In this document: one piece after another, positions 28,683-38,835 of the stretch | Layout of the letters: every line of letters begins with the position of its first letter | How positions within the stretch are numbered: the first letter of the stretch is position 1 | Assembly: GCF_025564085.1 (NCBI RefSeq) | Contig: NZ_JAMGZJ010000062.1 | Coordinates: forward strand, 23,466-87,465 | Direction of reading: 5' to 3' | From: Silvania confinis | GTDB taxonomy: Bacteria > Pseudomonadota > Gammaproteobacteria > Enterobacterales > Enterobacteriaceae | DNA length: 64,000 nucleotides | Notes under the pieces: model-generated | The model's database searches: none | Seen by the model: the letters and a program-made list of their open reading frames with translations, nothing else | Told to the model about the DNA's origin: nothing | Position numbers and translations under genes: made by a program

Positions 28683-29888
28683 ATGAACACGCTTTTATAT
28701 GCGCTTTTTAGCGCGCTCCGCTGCCATCGCTGGCTGCGAATGTTGGCCTGCGCCTTTCTCTTTACCTCGCTGGGAAATGGCTTAACTCAGGTGCTGGTGT
28801 TTGGTCTGCTTTTAGACTGGCAGGCTCCCGCCTCACTGTTAACCCTGGCATACCTGTTTGCAACGCTACCAGGATTTTTAGGCAGCCTCGTCGGGGAGAA
28901 GCTGTGCCTCTCTTATTCACCCATCACACTGCTGATAGCAACGGAGTGCCTGGGTTTCATCGCCCTGCTGTTTCCGCTGATGGGTATTCATTTTCATAGC
29001 ATCACGGCAATGCTGGCGGTTCAGTCCACGGAGGCCTTTCTGGGCGGGATGAGCTGGCCGGCGCTCACCTTGCTGTTCAAGCGTGGGTTATCTGAAGCCG
29101 AACTGCCTGCTGCGACCTGTCTGGAGAATGTCATTTTTGCTTCTCAGGTGCTGGCAGGAACGGGACTGGGCATTGTACTTTTCCATCATCTGCCCGCTCT
29201 GGCACTGGTTGGGATCGACGCACTCACTTTTGCTGGCTCGTTGCTGATGCTGGCGCTTGCAGGCAAATCACTGCCTTCTCTTGTCACGCATTATGCAGCA
29301 GAAACTGCCCGACCTGGCGCAGTGCACTGGCGAACGCTGGCACCGCAACAAAAGCGCAGCCTTTTGCTGTTACCCGCTCTCGCTGCCGTGGGTTCACCTG
29401 CCATGGCGCTGCTTCCTGCGCTGGCGCAGCAAATCGAACCGGATAACGCCGCAGGTCTGGCACTGCCCTTACTTTTTGCCCGTAGCCTGGGGCAATTGTG
29501 CGGCCCGCTGCTGCTTAAAAGAGACAGCTTGCCGCGCTATGCCAGACAAAACCGGCTCCTGCTGCTCTGCCTCGGTCTCTTTTTAATCTCATACGGTGTA
29601 ATTCCGCTGCTGTCAGGCGTGCAGATACTGGGGATGGTTTTTCTCGCCCATCTGGCCTCTAACATTGTCTTTGCGGCAGGCACGTTTAGCGTATTAAGCA
29701 GCTTTCAGGCAGCCGAGGTCTCTTCTGCCAGCGGCAAGGCGTGGCGATGGCAAACGGTCAGCGCATCATTGTTTACCTGCATCGCCGCGCTGGTTGCCGC
29801 CTCGCTGGGGCCGATGCAGGCCCTATACATTGTTTCGACGGGCGCGCTGCTGATGGTGGCGGGGATCATGGCGCATTATCGTCAATAA
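28683..29888 (+). CDS. MFS-type transporter of unknown substrate
   Basis: The 401-residue, very hydrophobic protein has about twelve membrane segments in two halves, with MFS-like features such as LFTSLGNGLTQVLVFGLLLDW near the start and a basic linker (PQQKRSLLLLP) between the halves. I cannot assign a substrate; it resembles drug/metabolite efflux MFS proteins only in general. The start at 28683 has AAAGGA six bases upstream; a TTG at 28668 is the alternative. It occupies the position where E. coli carries aslB/aslA, so it is probably a lineage-specific gene. It ends at a terminator shared with convergent glmZ. Confidence 0.8.
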   Translation: MNTLLYALFSALRCHRWLRMLACAFLFTSLGNGLTQVLVFGLLLDWQAPASLLTLAYLFATLPGFLGSLVGEKLCLSYSPITLLIATECLGFIALLFPLMGIHFHSITAMLAVQSTEAFLGGMSWPALTLLFKRGLSEAELPAATCLENVIFASQVLAGTGLGIVLFHHLPALALVGIDALTFAGSLLMLALAGKSLPSLVTHYAAETARPGAVHWRTLAPQQKRSLLLLPALAAVGSPAMALLPALAQQIEPDNAAGLALPLLFARSLGQLCGPLLLKRDSLPRYARQNRLLLLCLGLFLISYGVIPLLSGVQILGMVFLAHLASNIVFAAGTFSVLSSFQAAEVSSASGKAWRWQTVSASLFTCIAALVAASLGPMQALYIVSTGALLMVAGIMAHYRQ

Positions 29889-29892
29889 CCCA

Positions 29893-30091
29893 TAAAAAAA
29901 CGCCTGCTAAAAAGCAGGCGTTAAAAAGGTCATTTGACAACTTGTGGTGCTTCACTCAACGTTGTGCCCAGGGTGTTTGATGAGGCCGAAGCGACATCTG
30001 TCAGTGGACGATAAGCACCGTAAATGGCTCTGCATCATTCCGGAGTTTATGAGGCACTAAGGCGAACATAAGAGGTGGAATGAGCATCTAC
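29893..30091 (-). ncRNA. glmZ: GlmZ small regulatory RNA
   Basis: Read on the minus strand, the segment starts GTAGATGCTCATTCCA and continues as a close match to E. coli GlmZ as I recall it, including the CTCCGGAATGA segment and the GCACAACGTTGAGTGAAGC segment that contains the glmS-pairing region. It ends in a terminator hairpin (ACGCCTGC/GCAGGCGT, T-run) at about 29894-29920. GlmZ with Hfq activates glmS translation, and is processed by RNase E with RapZ. Position next to hemY is also conserved. The end points are estimated; about 199 bases is close to the E. coli length. Confidence 0.92.
29894..29925. terminator. Terminator shared by the MFS gene and glmZ
   Basis: AACGCCTGCT and AGCAGGCGTT pair around AAAA, with A and T runs at both sides, so it works in both directions between convergent transcripts. 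Confidence 0.85.
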
Positions 30092-30095
30092 AGGT

Positions 30096-30118
30096 ATATT
30101 ATTGCACGTAACGTGCCA
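30096..30118 (-). promoter_or_regulatory. glmZ promoter: sigma-54 element overlapping a sigma-70 -10 box
   Basis: On the minus strand TGGCAC-N5-GTGCA (30103-30118) resembles the sigma-54 consensus TGGCAC-N5-TTGCA with one change in the -12 part, and TAATAT (30096-30101) is placed as a -10 box for the GlmZ 5' end at 30091. No good -35 is seen. Overlapping sigma-54/sigma-70 promoters are known for glmY and glmZ in several Enterobacteriaceae. Confidence 0.6.
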
Positions 30119-30224
30119 ACGCTGCATGTTGAAGTTCTACATCACGCAACTTTTTAAGATAAAAGGAATTTGTGCCGGTTCGGCAGTATTACGACAGTAG
30201 AAAGCGGCGGCACGAGCGGTAAAT

Positions 30225-30242
30225 TGTCGCCTGAGAGCGACA
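30225..30242. promoter_or_regulatory. GlrR enhancer site 1 upstream of glmZ
   Basis: A perfect TGTC-N10-GACA match, the recognised GlrR (YfhA) motif, 134-151 bases upstream of the GlmZ 5' end. Confidence 0.7.
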
Positions 30243-30287
30243 CTAATTGCGGAAAGGTAAAATATTGTTGTTTTTCAATTAGATAAG

Positions 30288-30305
30288 TGTCACTTATTCA
30301 CGACA
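30288..30305. promoter_or_regulatory. GlrR enhancer site 2 upstream of glmZ
   Basis: A second perfect TGTC-N10-GACA match, about 200 bases upstream of the GlmZ 5' end. Confidence 0.7.
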
Positions 30306-30319
30306 AGCAGAGATGTCGC

Positions 30320-30337
30320 TGTCGGTCATTAGCAACA
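30320..30337. promoter_or_regulatory. GlrR enhancer site 3 upstream of glmZ (one mismatch)
   Basis: TGTC-N10-AACA differs from the GlrR motif at one base. It is the most distal of three sites, a number like that described for glmY. Confidence 0.5.
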
Positions 30338-30358
30338 CGGGCAGGAATGGCAGAAAAC

Positions 30359-30382
30359 AAAAAACCCCGCCGAAGCGGGGTT
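30359..30382 (-). terminator. Terminator of the argX-hisR-leuT-proM tRNA operon
   Basis: On the minus strand AACCCCGC and GCGGGGTT pair around a tetraloop, followed by a T-run, seven bases after the tRNA-Pro 3' end. Confidence 0.9.
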
Positions 30383-30388
30383 CAAAAT

Positions 30389-30465
30389 TGGTCGGCGAGA
30401 GAGGATTCGAACCTCCGACCCACTGGTCCCAAACCAGTTGCGCTACCAAGCTGCGCTACTCGCCG
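30389..30465 (-). tRNA. proM: tRNA-Pro (anticodon TGG)
   Basis: The 77-base cloverleaf has the acceptor stem CGGCGAG/CTCGCCG, anticodon loop TTTGGGA, T loop TTCGAAT and an encoded CCA. It is the last gene of the four-tRNA operon. Confidence 0.97.
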
Positions 30466-30510
30466 TTGTACTGCTTTTTTTGAATTTTTATTTCAATTCA
30501 ATATAAGTCG

Positions 30511-30596
30511 TGGTGCGAGGGGGGGGACTCGAACCCCCACATCCTAAGGACACTAACACCTGAAGCTAGCGCGTCTACCAATTCCGCCACCTTCGC
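30511..30596 (-). tRNA. leuT: tRNA-Leu (anticodon CAG)
   Basis: The 86-base class II tRNA has a variable arm (TCC-TTA-GGA stem), anticodon loop TTCAGGT and an encoded CCA. It is one base shorter than the E. coli gene as I recall it, with the difference in the variable arm. Confidence 0.96.
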
Positions 30597-30617
30597 AATT
30601 CACAACCTATCTAATAA

Positions 30618-30693
30618 TGGGGTGGCTAATGGGACTCGAACCCACGACAACTGGAATCACAATCCAGGGCTCTACCAACTGAGCTATAGCCAC
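30618..30693 (-). tRNA. hisR: tRNA-His (anticodon GTG)
   Basis: The 76-base cloverleaf has the acceptor GTGGCTA/TAGCCAC, anticodon loop TTGTGAT and an encoded CCA. The base before the 5' end (G on the minus strand, from C at 30694) would provide the G-1 identity element of tRNA-His. Confidence 0.97.
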
Positions 30694-30760
30694 CACAACT
30701 TTATTCTTTCACGCGGTTCTGCCTACTTAACAGACCACCGCAGCTCCAGCACCGGGTTAA

Positions 30761-30837
<77 letters not shown>

Positions 30838-30940
30838 TTAGCGCCGTTGCGGGGCTGGATATTACGGAGGTCTCGGTCTGCTGTCTAGTGCTTTTTTAAA
30901 AATAAATGCGCGTTTGATTATAGATTGCGCATTTTGCCGC

Positions 30941-32326
30941 TTATTCCTTCATTTTCAGACTTTCAACATGCCGACCGAGGCCAAAAAGCTTATATCCGAG
31001 CGACACGGCAGCCATGAAGATCGCACCGACAAACAGCGACATGCGGGTATCTTCATTGATATACATTCCAACCAGGACGCAGACCAGGAATGCCATGGTT
31101 AAATAGTTTGCCCATGGGAACAGTATTGAGCGGAACGGATGGCTGGCAATCGCGTTTTTATGTGCCTGACGGAAACGCAGCTGGCTAATCAGGATCACAA
31201 ACCACGGCACCATGCCCGGCAGCACGCTAGCGCTGTAGACATAGACAAACACCTGCTGCGGATTCGGAATAATGTAGTTCAGGCAAGATCCCACCAGCAG
31301 AATGAGAATAGAAACCGCCACCCCCGCCACCGGCACCCCCACGCGCGACACTTTACCCATCGCCGCCGGAAGCTGACGGTTTTTCGCCAGCGCGTACAGC
31401 ATACGCCCGCAGCTGTACATGCCGCTGTTACAGCCGGAGAGTGCCGCCGTCAGCACCACAAAATTAATAATGCCCGCCGCGGCAGTAATACCAATCTTCG
31501 CAAAAGTCAGCACGAACGGGCTGCCGGTGGTGCCGATCTGGTTCCACGGGAAGATAGTTACGATGACAAAAATGGCGCCTACATAGAAAATCAGGATCCG
31601 CCACAGCACCTTGCCTACCGCGCTGCGCAGCGTGACCTGTGGGTTTTTCGCTTCACCTGCGGTAATGCCGATAAGCTCAACCCCCTGATAAGAGGCTACC
31701 ACGATACAGAGCGCGGTCAGGAAGCCTTTCCAGCCGCCCGCAAAGAAGCCACCGTGTTCGGTGAGGTTGCCAAAACCGATTGCCTGCCCGCCGTTGCCGA
31801 GGCCAAAGAAGATCACCCCCAGGCCCACCACAATCATCACAATAATAGTGGTGACTTTAATCATCGCGAACCAGAACTCAATCTCACCGTACAGGCGCAC
31901 GGCAGCAAGGTTGGCCAGCGCCACCAGCCCCACGGCGATAAGCGCGGGTATCCACTGCGCCATTTCCGGGAACCAGAACTGCACGTAGACCCCGATGGCG
32001 GTGATCTCCGATATCCCCACCGCCATCCACATAAACCAGTACGACCATGCGGTGAGATAGCCGAAGAACGGGCTCATGTAACGGTGCGCATACACGGCGA
32101 ACGAACCGGCAACCGGCTCAAGGAATAACATTTCGCCCATTGAGCGCATGATGAAGAAAACGAACAGTCCGGCGACGATATACGCCAGCAGGACCGACGG
32201 GCCAGCCCATTTCAGGGTGCTGGCGGAGCCCATAAACAGGCCCACGCCAATCGTCCCCCCCAGGGCGATAAGTTCTATATGACGTGCTTCCAGCCCACGC
32301 TGAAGCTCCGGTTTTTTCTCTGCCAT
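30941..32326 (-). CDS. thrP: Threonine/serine permease ThrP (YifK), APC family
   Basis: The 461-residue amino acid permease has twelve hydrophobic segments and the AAT-family start [21 protein letters not shown], with the substrate-binding GGTIG in helix 1 and [14 protein letters not shown] in helix 6. E. coli YifK was shown to be a proton-driven threonine/serine transporter of the inner membrane. It lies between wecG and the tRNA operon, as in E. coli, 267 bases after wecG. Confidence 0.95.
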   Translation of the reverse strand: MAEKKPELQRGLEARHIELIALGGTIGVGLFMGSASTLKWAGPSVLLAYIVAGLFVFFIMRSMGEMLFLEPVAGSFAVYAHRYMSPFFGYLTAWSYWFMWMAVGISEITAIGVYVQFWFPEMAQWIPALIAVGLVALANLAAVRLYGEIEFWFAMIKVTTIIVMIVVGLGVIFFGLGNGGQAIGFGNLTEHGGFFAGGWKGFLTALCIVVASYQGVELIGITAGEAKNPQVTLRSAVGKVLWRILIFYVGAIFVIVTIFPWNQIGTTGSPFVLTFAKIGITAAAGIINFVVLTAALSGCNSGMYSCGRMLYALAKNRQLPAAMGKVSRVGVPVAGVAVSILILLVGSCLNYIIPNPQQVFVYVYSASVLPGMVPWFVILISQLRFRQAHKNAIASHPFRSILFPWANYLTMAFLVCVLVGMYINEDTRMSLFVGAIFMAAVSLGYKLFGLGRHVESLKMKE

Positions 32327-32593
32327 AAATCCTCGGTTGTGCTTGCTATTTTCCCGGCCTGCGCCGGTTATTGTTATGGGTAAAGATCGGCTATCGCAGG
32401 CTATGCAAAATCGACCGTCAATGTTTACGGTTGGCGCAAAAACAGCCTGGTGCGGTAGTGAGGGGAGGAATGGTTTCTTAAAATAGGTGAAATGGCAAAT
32501 GAAGCGTTAAAAAAATGAATGTATTGCACATAAAACCAGCAGATTCTGCCGGAAAAGCGCAGCGCGAAGCGTCTATCGCGCTGCCAGGAAAGA

Positions 32594-33334
32594 TTACAGG
32601 CGACCGGAGTAGTGCCAGCCGAGATAACGCAGCAGACGCAACTGACGGGTAATACGGCTGGGCTGCGACAGCAGACGATACAGCCACTCCAGACCCAGGT
32701 TCTGCCACACTTTTGGCGCACGTTTAACGTGGCCAGTAAAGACATCGTAGGTGCCACCGACGCCCATATACAGCGCATCCGGGCATACCTGGCGGCAGTC
32801 GCGCATCAGGATCTCCTGGCGCGGTGACCCCATCGCGACGGTGACAATTTTCGCCCCGCTGTCGCGAATACGGGCGAACAGCGCCTGCTGCTGATCGGCG
32901 TTGAAGTAGCCATCCTGGCTGCCGACGATGTTCACCTGCCACTGCGCGCGCAGTTTCTGCTCGGTTTGCGCGAGGATCTCAGGCTTGCCACCAATCAGAA
33001 AGACCGGTGTTCCATCACTACCCGCCCGCGCCATCAGCGCTTCCCAGAGGTCGGCCCCTGCTACACGCGAGATATTGGCATCCGTGTATTTTTTACGTAC
33101 CGAGCGCACCACGCTGATCCCGTCGGCGTATTTAAACTCAGCCGCCTCGATCAGGTCGCGGACCTGGGCGTTATCCTCAATGGTAAGCATTTTTTCTGCA
33201 TTGATGGCCACCAGAGTGCCGGTTTTGATCCTGCCGTCGGCGCACAGGTAGTCCAGCGCGTGTTGCATATTGCGCCAGCCAATCAACTTTAGTCCGCGCA
33301 GGTCATACAGCGGCGCAGAAGTATTATCCGTCAT
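32594..33334 (-). CDS. wecG: UDP-ManNAcA transferase of ECA synthesis
   Basis: WecG (246 residues, GT26 family) adds ManNAcA from UDP-ManNAcA to lipid I (undecaprenyl-PP-GlcNAc), making ECA lipid II at the cytosolic face of the inner membrane. Conserved segments include [34 protein letters not shown] and [16 protein letters not shown]. It is the last gene of the wec operon, 11 bases after wzyE. Confidence 0.96.
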   Translation of the reverse strand: MTDNTSAPLYDLRGLKLIGWRNMQHALDYLCADGRIKTGTLVAINAEKMLTIEDNAQVRDLIEAAEFKYADGISVVRSVRKKYTDANISRVAGADLWEALMARAGSDGTPVFLIGGKPEILAQTEQKLRAQWQVNIVGSQDGYFNADQQQALFARIRDSGAKIVTVAMGSPRQEILMRDCRQVCPDALYMGVGGTYDVFTGHVKRAPKVWQNLGLEWLYRLLSQPSRITRQLRLLRYLGWHYSGRL

Positions 33335-33345
33335 TACTATCCTTA

Positions 33346-34698
33346 TCAGACTTGCGAAAGCGTCCTGCCGCTTGTCGGTTCACGTTTATGCACGAGTCCT
33401 GCCACGTCGAATAGCCAGTACAGCAGCTTCGCCATCAGCAGGCAGATGCCAAAAACCACCATAAAGAAGACCACGCGGGAGACAAACGAATCCAGCCCCT
33501 CACGCGCCAGCACGATCATATTGAAAATGGCACCAAAACAGAAACTATGCAAAATCGCTGCCTTATAGCGGTTCGTCTCCCGGTTACCCAGCGTATACAG
33601 CCAGTCGAACCATTTGATGATCAGCCCTACGGCAATGGCACCCGGCAGGATAAACCAGCCGCCGCCCATGACCACCAGCGACCCGATTAGCGTCGGCGAT
33701 ATCGCCAGCCCAGAGTGGTTGTTAAGCACTTCCCAGGTGAAGTAGTTGGCGGTATTCAGGACGATGCCCGGCCTGTCTGGCCATAGCCAGGTGGGGATAA
33801 AGACATAGAAATCGCGCACAATAGGCGCCAGCCCCTGGAAGTCGATTTTGTCGTAGTTCTGCAGCAGCAGGGCTAAATTTTCCCACGGCGAGAAGGTGTC
33901 GCGCGTCAGATACAGGAAGGTATAAAACGCCTCGTCGCCGCTGACGTTCATCCCATAGCGCTTCAGCGCCAGCCAGAACATGCCAACAATCCCCAGCACG
34001 CCCGCCGCAGCCAGCATCCACAACGAGATCCAACCGCGAATGATGCCGATAAACAGGAAGATGGCGAAGGCGATGATGATATTCGCACGCGTCCCGCCGA
34101 CAATCATGTAGGTCAGCAGGCCAAACGCCACGGTACTGACGAGAAAAAACAGCCACGCCCGGGCGTCCTGACGCAGAAAATAGACCACCAGCATTGCCGG
34201 GATGAAGAAGTAAAAGAAGCGCTTAAGCGCCACGCCGGAGACTTCGCTGGAGAAGATCTGGCTGTAGGAGTTGAGCTTGAACAGCAAAAAGCCGTTGTGC
34301 ATAAAGAAGATGCCGACGGTGACCAGCGCAATCAGCATCAACATCACCCAGGTAAGATGCGTCTCCACCCGGTTCATGGTAAACAGCGGCCTTCGGGGAG
34401 CAGTACGGCCTGCGGGTTTTAGCCGCGTCTTGTAGGCAATGTAGTAGACCGCATAGAAGCAGGTGGCCGACAGCAGCGCCTGCATCAGGATTTCCGGCGG
34501 TACCACCCCCACGTCGAAGCGGAACACCAGAATACTGGTCAGCGGAAAGCCGAAGTAGAAGGTCAGCAGGAACAGCAGCGAGAAGAAGACATTAAAGTTA
34601 AAGCGCACCCGCCGGAACTCAAACCAGGTCAGGGTGGCGATAAACAGCGAGCTCAGCAGCCAGATGACTAACAAGCCGCTAAATTGCAACTGGCTCAT
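33346..34698 (-). CDS. wzyE: ECA polysaccharide polymerase WzyE
   Basis: WzyE (450 residues) is an inner-membrane protein with about eleven helices that polymerises ECA trisaccharide repeats at the periplasmic face. The highly conserved segment [20 protein letters not shown] is near residue 25. The start at 34698 (MSQLQFSG) gives the family length; the longer frame overlaps wecF and has no match. The start overlaps the wecF stop by four bases. Confidence 0.95.
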   Translation of the reverse strand: MSQLQFSGLLVIWLLSSLFIATLTWFEFRRVRFNFNVFFSLLFLLTFYFGFPLTSILVFRFDVGVVPPEILMQALLSATCFYAVYYIAYKTRLKPAGRTAPRRPLFTMNRVETHLTWVMLMLIALVTVGIFFMHNGFLLFKLNSYSQIFSSEVSGVALKRFFYFFIPAMLVVYFLRQDARAWLFFLVSTVAFGLLTYMIVGGTRANIIIAFAIFLFIGIIRGWISLWMLAAAGVLGIVGMFWLALKRYGMNVSGDEAFYTFLYLTRDTFSPWENLALLLQNYDKIDFQGLAPIVRDFYVFIPTWLWPDRPGIVLNTANYFTWEVLNNHSGLAISPTLIGSLVVMGGGWFILPGAIAVGLIIKWFDWLYTLGNRETNRYKAAILHSFCFGAIFNMIVLAREGLDSFVSRVVFFMVVFGICLLMAKLLYWLFDVAGLVHKREPTSGRTLSQV

Positions 34699-35774
34699 GC
34701 ATTGTCTCCTGAGGCAATCCGCAGCGCATGTTGCCACGGCGTGAGGTAGTTGGGGCTGAAGAAGTCGATCGCGTTTTTATCCACCTGCGTCAACTGTCGT
34801 TGCGCTTCCCGCACCACCTCTTCGTTGAGGTCGTCAGTGGTGAACAGCACCGGAATGTGCTGCTCCGCCATATCCTGCCAGAACGGGTTATCGCGGTTGA
34901 GCACGCACGGCACGCCTGCCTGAATTAGCAGACACAGCGTGCCAATCCCCTGCTGGCGCGCGAAGATGAAATAGCCAAGATCGCACTGGCGCACCAGTGC
35001 GAGATAGTCATCAAACGCCAGCTTGTCGCTGAGGATCTGCAGATTTTCAGCACTGAATAGTGCCTGACCACTCTGACGGACTTCATCAATGTACGCCGCG
35101 TTATTAGCAGGATAGCCCATCGGCACAATCACGTTGACCGTATCGCCGAATTGCTGATGCACGGACTTCAGGGCGGCAATGTGCTCGTTACTGCGATCCC
35201 CGGAATTCCCCACCAGAATCGTCAGCTTGCCCTCACGTTTCGCCTCATTGGCTAAACCGTTCAGCGCCGGATCCATACGGGTCGGAAAATAGAGCCGTTC
35301 ACGGCGAACCTTCGGATGACGCTGCGCGAAATAATTGAGATCGCCTTGGGTGGCAAAGACACAGCCCACGCGGCCCTGTGCCATACGACGCAGCGGGTAG
35401 AAGAGACGGAACTTCCATCCCTGCGATACCTCATACAGATCGGCACCCCAGATATGCCAGTAAAACTGGGCGGGTTTAATGCCACCACTTAGCAGCGCCA
35501 GCCACAGGCCGGTATTAAACTGCCCGTGGAAAAAGAAACGCTGCTGGCGATTGGCTTTTGCTTTAGCAATCACTGCCCTGGCGAGTGAAGGTTTGTCCGG
35601 CCAGAAAGTCAGCTGCAGTGCCGGGCACGCAGCACACAGCCCGTTATCGTGCCCCACCACCATAAATTCGCGGGCCTGGTCACTGCCGGGCGCCAGTTCG
35701 TCATTAAAGAACCGCAAAACGGTCTGGTTATGGTGTGGGATATCCGATCCCAGGACGTGAATCAGTGCAGTCAT
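34695..35774 (-). CDS. wecF: TDP-Fuc4NAc:lipid II transferase WecF
   Basis: WecF (359 residues, GT56 family) adds 4-acetamido-fucose to ECA lipid II to give lipid III. Recognisable parts are [20 protein letters not shown] at the start and [11 protein letters not shown] in the middle; [13 protein letters not shown] is a nucleotide-sugar binding segment. It overlaps wzxE and wzyE by four bases at each end. Confidence 0.95.
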   Translation of the reverse strand: MTALIHVLGSDIPHHNQTVLRFFNDELAPGSDQAREFMVVGHDNGLCAACPALQLTFWPDKPSLARAVIAKAKANRQQRFFFHGQFNTGLWLALLSGGIKPAQFYWHIWGADLYEVSQGWKFRLFYPLRRMAQGRVGCVFATQGDLNYFAQRHPKVRRERLYFPTRMDPALNGLANEAKREGKLTILVGNSGDRSNEHIAALKSVHQQFGDTVNVIVPMGYPANNAAYIDEVRQSGQALFSAENLQILSDKLAFDDYLALVRQCDLGYFIFARQQGIGTLCLLIQAGVPCVLNRDNPFWQDMAEQHIPVLFTTDDLNEEVVREAQRQLTQVDKNAIDFFSPNYLTPWQHALRIASGDNA

Positions 35775-37021
35775 GTACGTTTATGCCAAAGTAAAAAGAC
35801 GCCGCAACAGGCAGCAAAATAAACGATGTAAGTAGCCATATACGCCTGGGCCGCCCCCAGTGCGCCGTGTGCAGGGATCAGCCAGTGCGAAAATACGGTG
35901 AGCAGCGCGAACTGGCTGATTTCTGCCAGAATATAGAGCCGCAGTGAGGCTTTGGCGATCACCAGATAACCAAAGACGTAAGCGCCTACTTTCAGTACAT
36001 CGCCCACCAGCTGCCAGGCAAACAGATCGCGCATGGCGATAAATTTGTCGGAGAACAGCAGCCAGATCGCCACATCGCGCAGGAGCCAGACGGTAAAGCT
36101 GGCCGCTGCTACGGCAGGGAGTACGAAGCGCAGCGCGCGCAAAATCTCGCGGGAGATCTCCTGCCGGGCGGTCAGCCGCGACAGAGTTGGCAGCAGGTAA
36201 ACGCTAAACGAAGCGGTGATGAACTGCAGGTAGGCATCGGAAATACTGCTAACTCCTTGCCAAATCCCCACTTCATCCCAGCTGTAATGCGCCGCCAGCA
36301 GGTTTCGCATCATCACGTAGGCCACCGGCAGGGTCACGGAGGTAATGAGCGCCATAAGGGTAAATTTACCCAGCTGCCCCGCCAGCATCTTATCCCACTG
36401 GGGCTTCAGGTAACTGAGCGGAACGGAGCCTCTGCGAATCAGCATAACCGCAGCCGGGATCACCACCAACGCAGGAACCAGCGCCAGGCCAAGCAGCGCG
36501 CCTTCGTAGCCGCCCAGACGATAGCAGGCGTAATACGCGACGACGCCAATCAGGCTGCCGGCGATCAGCGCGAGCGCATTCCCGGCCGCATCACGAAAGC
36601 CCTTCATCAGGGCCAGCAGCAGGTTCGCCCAGGCGATGCCCATCTGCACCAGTGCTACCAGCCGCACCAGGCCCTGGTAGCCTTGATGACCGAAGAGCCC
36701 CTGGCTGATGGGCGCTGCCGCCAGCAGGAATACCGCCGCCAGCAGAGTGGAAAAGCCCAGCACCATCGCCGACGAGGTGCCCACTACCTTACGCAGCTGT
36801 GCCGTATCGTCGTGGTATTGCGCGACGTACTTGGTTACACCGTTGAAAATGCCCGCCCCGGCCAGCACACCCAGCACAGTGACCAGTTGGCGAAAGTTAC
36901 CCGCCTGTCCGACCCCCGCAGGGCCAAACGACACGGCCAGCAGTTTGACGACCAGCAAGCCTACGCCGATCTTGACGAGTGTGGACGCTGCCGTCCACAC
37001 CGATGCTTTCGCCAGAGACAT
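35771..37021 (-). CDS. wzxE: ECA lipid III flippase WzxE
   Basis: WzxE (416 residues) is a MOP-superfamily flippase with about twelve membrane helices that moves lipid III across the inner membrane. It begins [20 protein letters not shown], and has the Gly/Ala-rich membrane character throughout. The start follows the wecE stop by one base. Confidence 0.95.
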   Translation of the reverse strand: MSLAKASVWTAASTLVKIGVGLLVVKLLAVSFGPAGVGQAGNFRQLVTVLGVLAGAGIFNGVTKYVAQYHDDTAQLRKVVGTSSAMVLGFSTLLAAVFLLAAAPISQGLFGHQGYQGLVRLVALVQMGIAWANLLLALMKGFRDAAGNALALIAGSLIGVVAYYACYRLGGYEGALLGLALVPALVVIPAAVMLIRRGSVPLSYLKPQWDKMLAGQLGKFTLMALITSVTLPVAYVMMRNLLAAHYSWDEVGIWQGVSSISDAYLQFITASFSVYLLPTLSRLTARQEISREILRALRFVLPAVAAASFTVWLLRDVAIWLLFSDKFIAMRDLFAWQLVGDVLKVGAYVFGYLVIAKASLRLYILAEISQFALLTVFSHWLIPAHGALGAAQAYMATYIVYFAACCGVFLLWHKRT

Positions 37022-37022
37022 A

Positions 37023-38153
37023 TCAGCCGAAGTAACTCAGAAGGGTATTAATGACCGTACGCTGGTTGACCGGCGCGAGGTTGTAGAACAGCGGCAAGCG
37101 GAGTAACCGCTCACTTTCTTTGGTGGTAAAGCGATCGGCACCCACAAACTCGCCAAAGGCTTCACCTGCCGGACTGGAATGCAGCGGAATGTAGTGGAAC
37201 ACCGCCATGATCTCGGCTTCTTTCAGATACGCGATAAGCGCACTGCGATCGTCATTATCCCGCAGCTTCAGGTAGAACATATGCGCGTTATGCACACAGT
37301 CGGCCGGAATAGTCGGCAGTTCGATAAGACCTTTACGCGCCAGTGGGGCCAGCGCATCGTAATAGGTCTGCCACAGCGCCAGGCGCTGCTGGTTAATACG
37401 ATCGGCTGCTTCCAGTTGGGCCCACAGGTAAGCCGCCTGCAGATCCGCCATCAGATAGCTGGAGCCGATATCGCGCCAGGTGTACTTATCCACCTGCCCG
37501 CGGAAGAACTGGCTGCGGTTAGTGCCTTTCTCGCGGATGATTTCAGCGCGTTCAACCAACGCGCGGTCATTAATCAGCGTTGCGCCGCCTTCACCGCCCG
37601 CGGTGTAGTTTTTGGTTTCATGGAAGCTAAAGCAGCCGATATGACCGATGGTGCCCAGCGCCCGCCCCTTGTAGGTAGACATCACGCCCTGAGCGGCATC
37701 TTCCACCACGAACAGGTTGTGCTTTTTAGCGATGGCCATGATGGTGTCCATCTCGCACGCCACACCCGCATAGTGCACCGGCACGATGGCCCGGGTCTTA
37801 TCGGTGATCGCCGCTTCAATCAGCGTCTCGTCGATATTCATGGTATCCGGGCGGATATCAACAAAAACGATTTTCGCCCCGCGCAGGACGAAGGCGTTTG
37901 CCGTCGAGACGAAGGTGTAGCTCGGCATGATCACTTCATCGCCTGGACCGATGTCCAGCAGCAGTGCCGCCATTTCCAGCGATGCGGTACAGGACGGAGT
38001 GAGCAGCACCTTCGCGCTCTTGAAACGCTGCTCCATCCACTGCTGACAACGGCGCGTAAAGCCGCCATCGCCACAAAGTTTGCCACTGCCCATCGCAGAC
38101 TGCATGTAATCGAGTTCAGCGCCCACGACAGGAGGCGCATTAAATGGGATCAT
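37023..38153 (-). CDS. wecE: dTDP-4-amino-4,6-dideoxygalactose transaminase
   Basis: WecE (376 residues) is a PLP enzyme of the DegT/DnrJ/EryC1 family; it aminates dTDP-4-keto-6-deoxyglucose for Fuc4N. The PLP-lysine is in SFHETKNYTAGGEGG (near residue 181), with VVEDAAQ binding the cofactor. The start at 38153 (MIPFNAPPVVG) is four bases after wecD; the longer frame adds 18 unmatched residues. Its substrate needs RffG/RffH-type enzymes, which are not encoded in this cluster. Confidence 0.96.
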   Translation of the reverse strand: MIPFNAPPVVGAELDYMQSAMGSGKLCGDGGFTRRCQQWMEQRFKSAKVLLTPSCTASLEMAALLLDIGPGDEVIMPSYTFVSTANAFVLRGAKIVFVDIRPDTMNIDETLIEAAITDKTRAIVPVHYAGVACEMDTIMAIAKKHNLFVVEDAAQGVMSTYKGRALGTIGHIGCFSFHETKNYTAGGEGGATLINDRALVERAEIIREKGTNRSQFFRGQVDKYTWRDIGSSYLMADLQAAYLWAQLEAADRINQQRLALWQTYYDALAPLARKGLIELPTIPADCVHNAHMFYLKLRDNDDRSALIAYLKEAEIMAVFHYIPLHSSPAGEAFGEFVGADRFTTKESERLLRLPLFYNLAPVNQRTVINTLLSYFG

Positions 38154-38157
38154 CTTT

Positions 38158-38835
38158 TCACCTGTATAGCCAGTAAGCGGTTGATTCAATGTTGCCACCG
38201 CTTGCAATGTAACGTTTAAGCGCGGCGGTGTTACCCATTTGGGTCGCCACCCGCAACGTGGAAAGCTTCTGCTGCTGCGCCCAGCACAGCGCCGCCTGCA
38301 TCAGTTTCTCGCCCATCCCACGCCCGGCCAGCAGGCCAATACGCGCTTCGGCATCGTTTAGCTGACGCAGGGAGACAAAACCCTGGAGGGTGCCATCCGC
38401 TGCACGGAACACGAGACAAAGATGGTCGAAGGTGCCTTTTACCGCGTTTTCGATCCACTGGGCATAGAATCGGCCGCTGTCATCAGGGGCGTACCATGGC
38501 GCACGGAAGCGGCTCTGGGCGAAGGCCTGCGCGGCCAATTGGCGCAGTGCAGGGATATCCTGTTCAGTTGCCCTTTCGCCACCCGGGTTAGCGTGTTGCG
38601 TCACGGCGATCGCCAGATCGACCTCACCTTCGACCAGCCTGAATCCCTGCTGCTGGAGCGCGTCCAGCCAGTCGGCTCGGGTGGCCGGTATTTTGGCCTG
38701 CACGCGCTGCCAGGAGGTAAAATCTGACGCGGTCAGCGGCGGGGCGTCATCTGAGACCCGCACAATCGCGCTGGGCAGAGAGAAAAACTGACTTTCCCAC
38801 TCCAGCGGCTGCAGCACACCGTGCAGCTGACTCAA
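38158..38835 (-). CDS. wecD: dTDP-fucosamine acetyltransferase
   Basis: WecD (225 residues) is a GNAT-fold enzyme that acetylates dTDP-Fuc4N with acetyl-CoA. The GNAT core is visible as [16 protein letters not shown] (acetyl-CoA loop) and [20 protein letters not shown]. It starts with TTG, overlapping the wecC stop as TTGA, so it is coupled directly to wecC. In E. coli rffG and rffH lie between these two genes. Confidence 0.94.
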   Translation of the reverse strand: MSQLHGVLQPLEWESQFFSLPSAIVRVSDDAPPLTASDFTSWQRVQAKIPATRADWLDALQQQGFRLVEGEVDLAIAVTQHANPGGERATEQDIPALRQLAAQAFAQSRFRAPWYAPDDSGRFYAQWIENAVKGTFDHLCLVFRAADGTLQGFVSLRQLNDAEARIGLLAGRGMGEKLMQAALCWAQQQKLSTLRVATQMGNTAALKRYIASGGNIESTAYWLYR

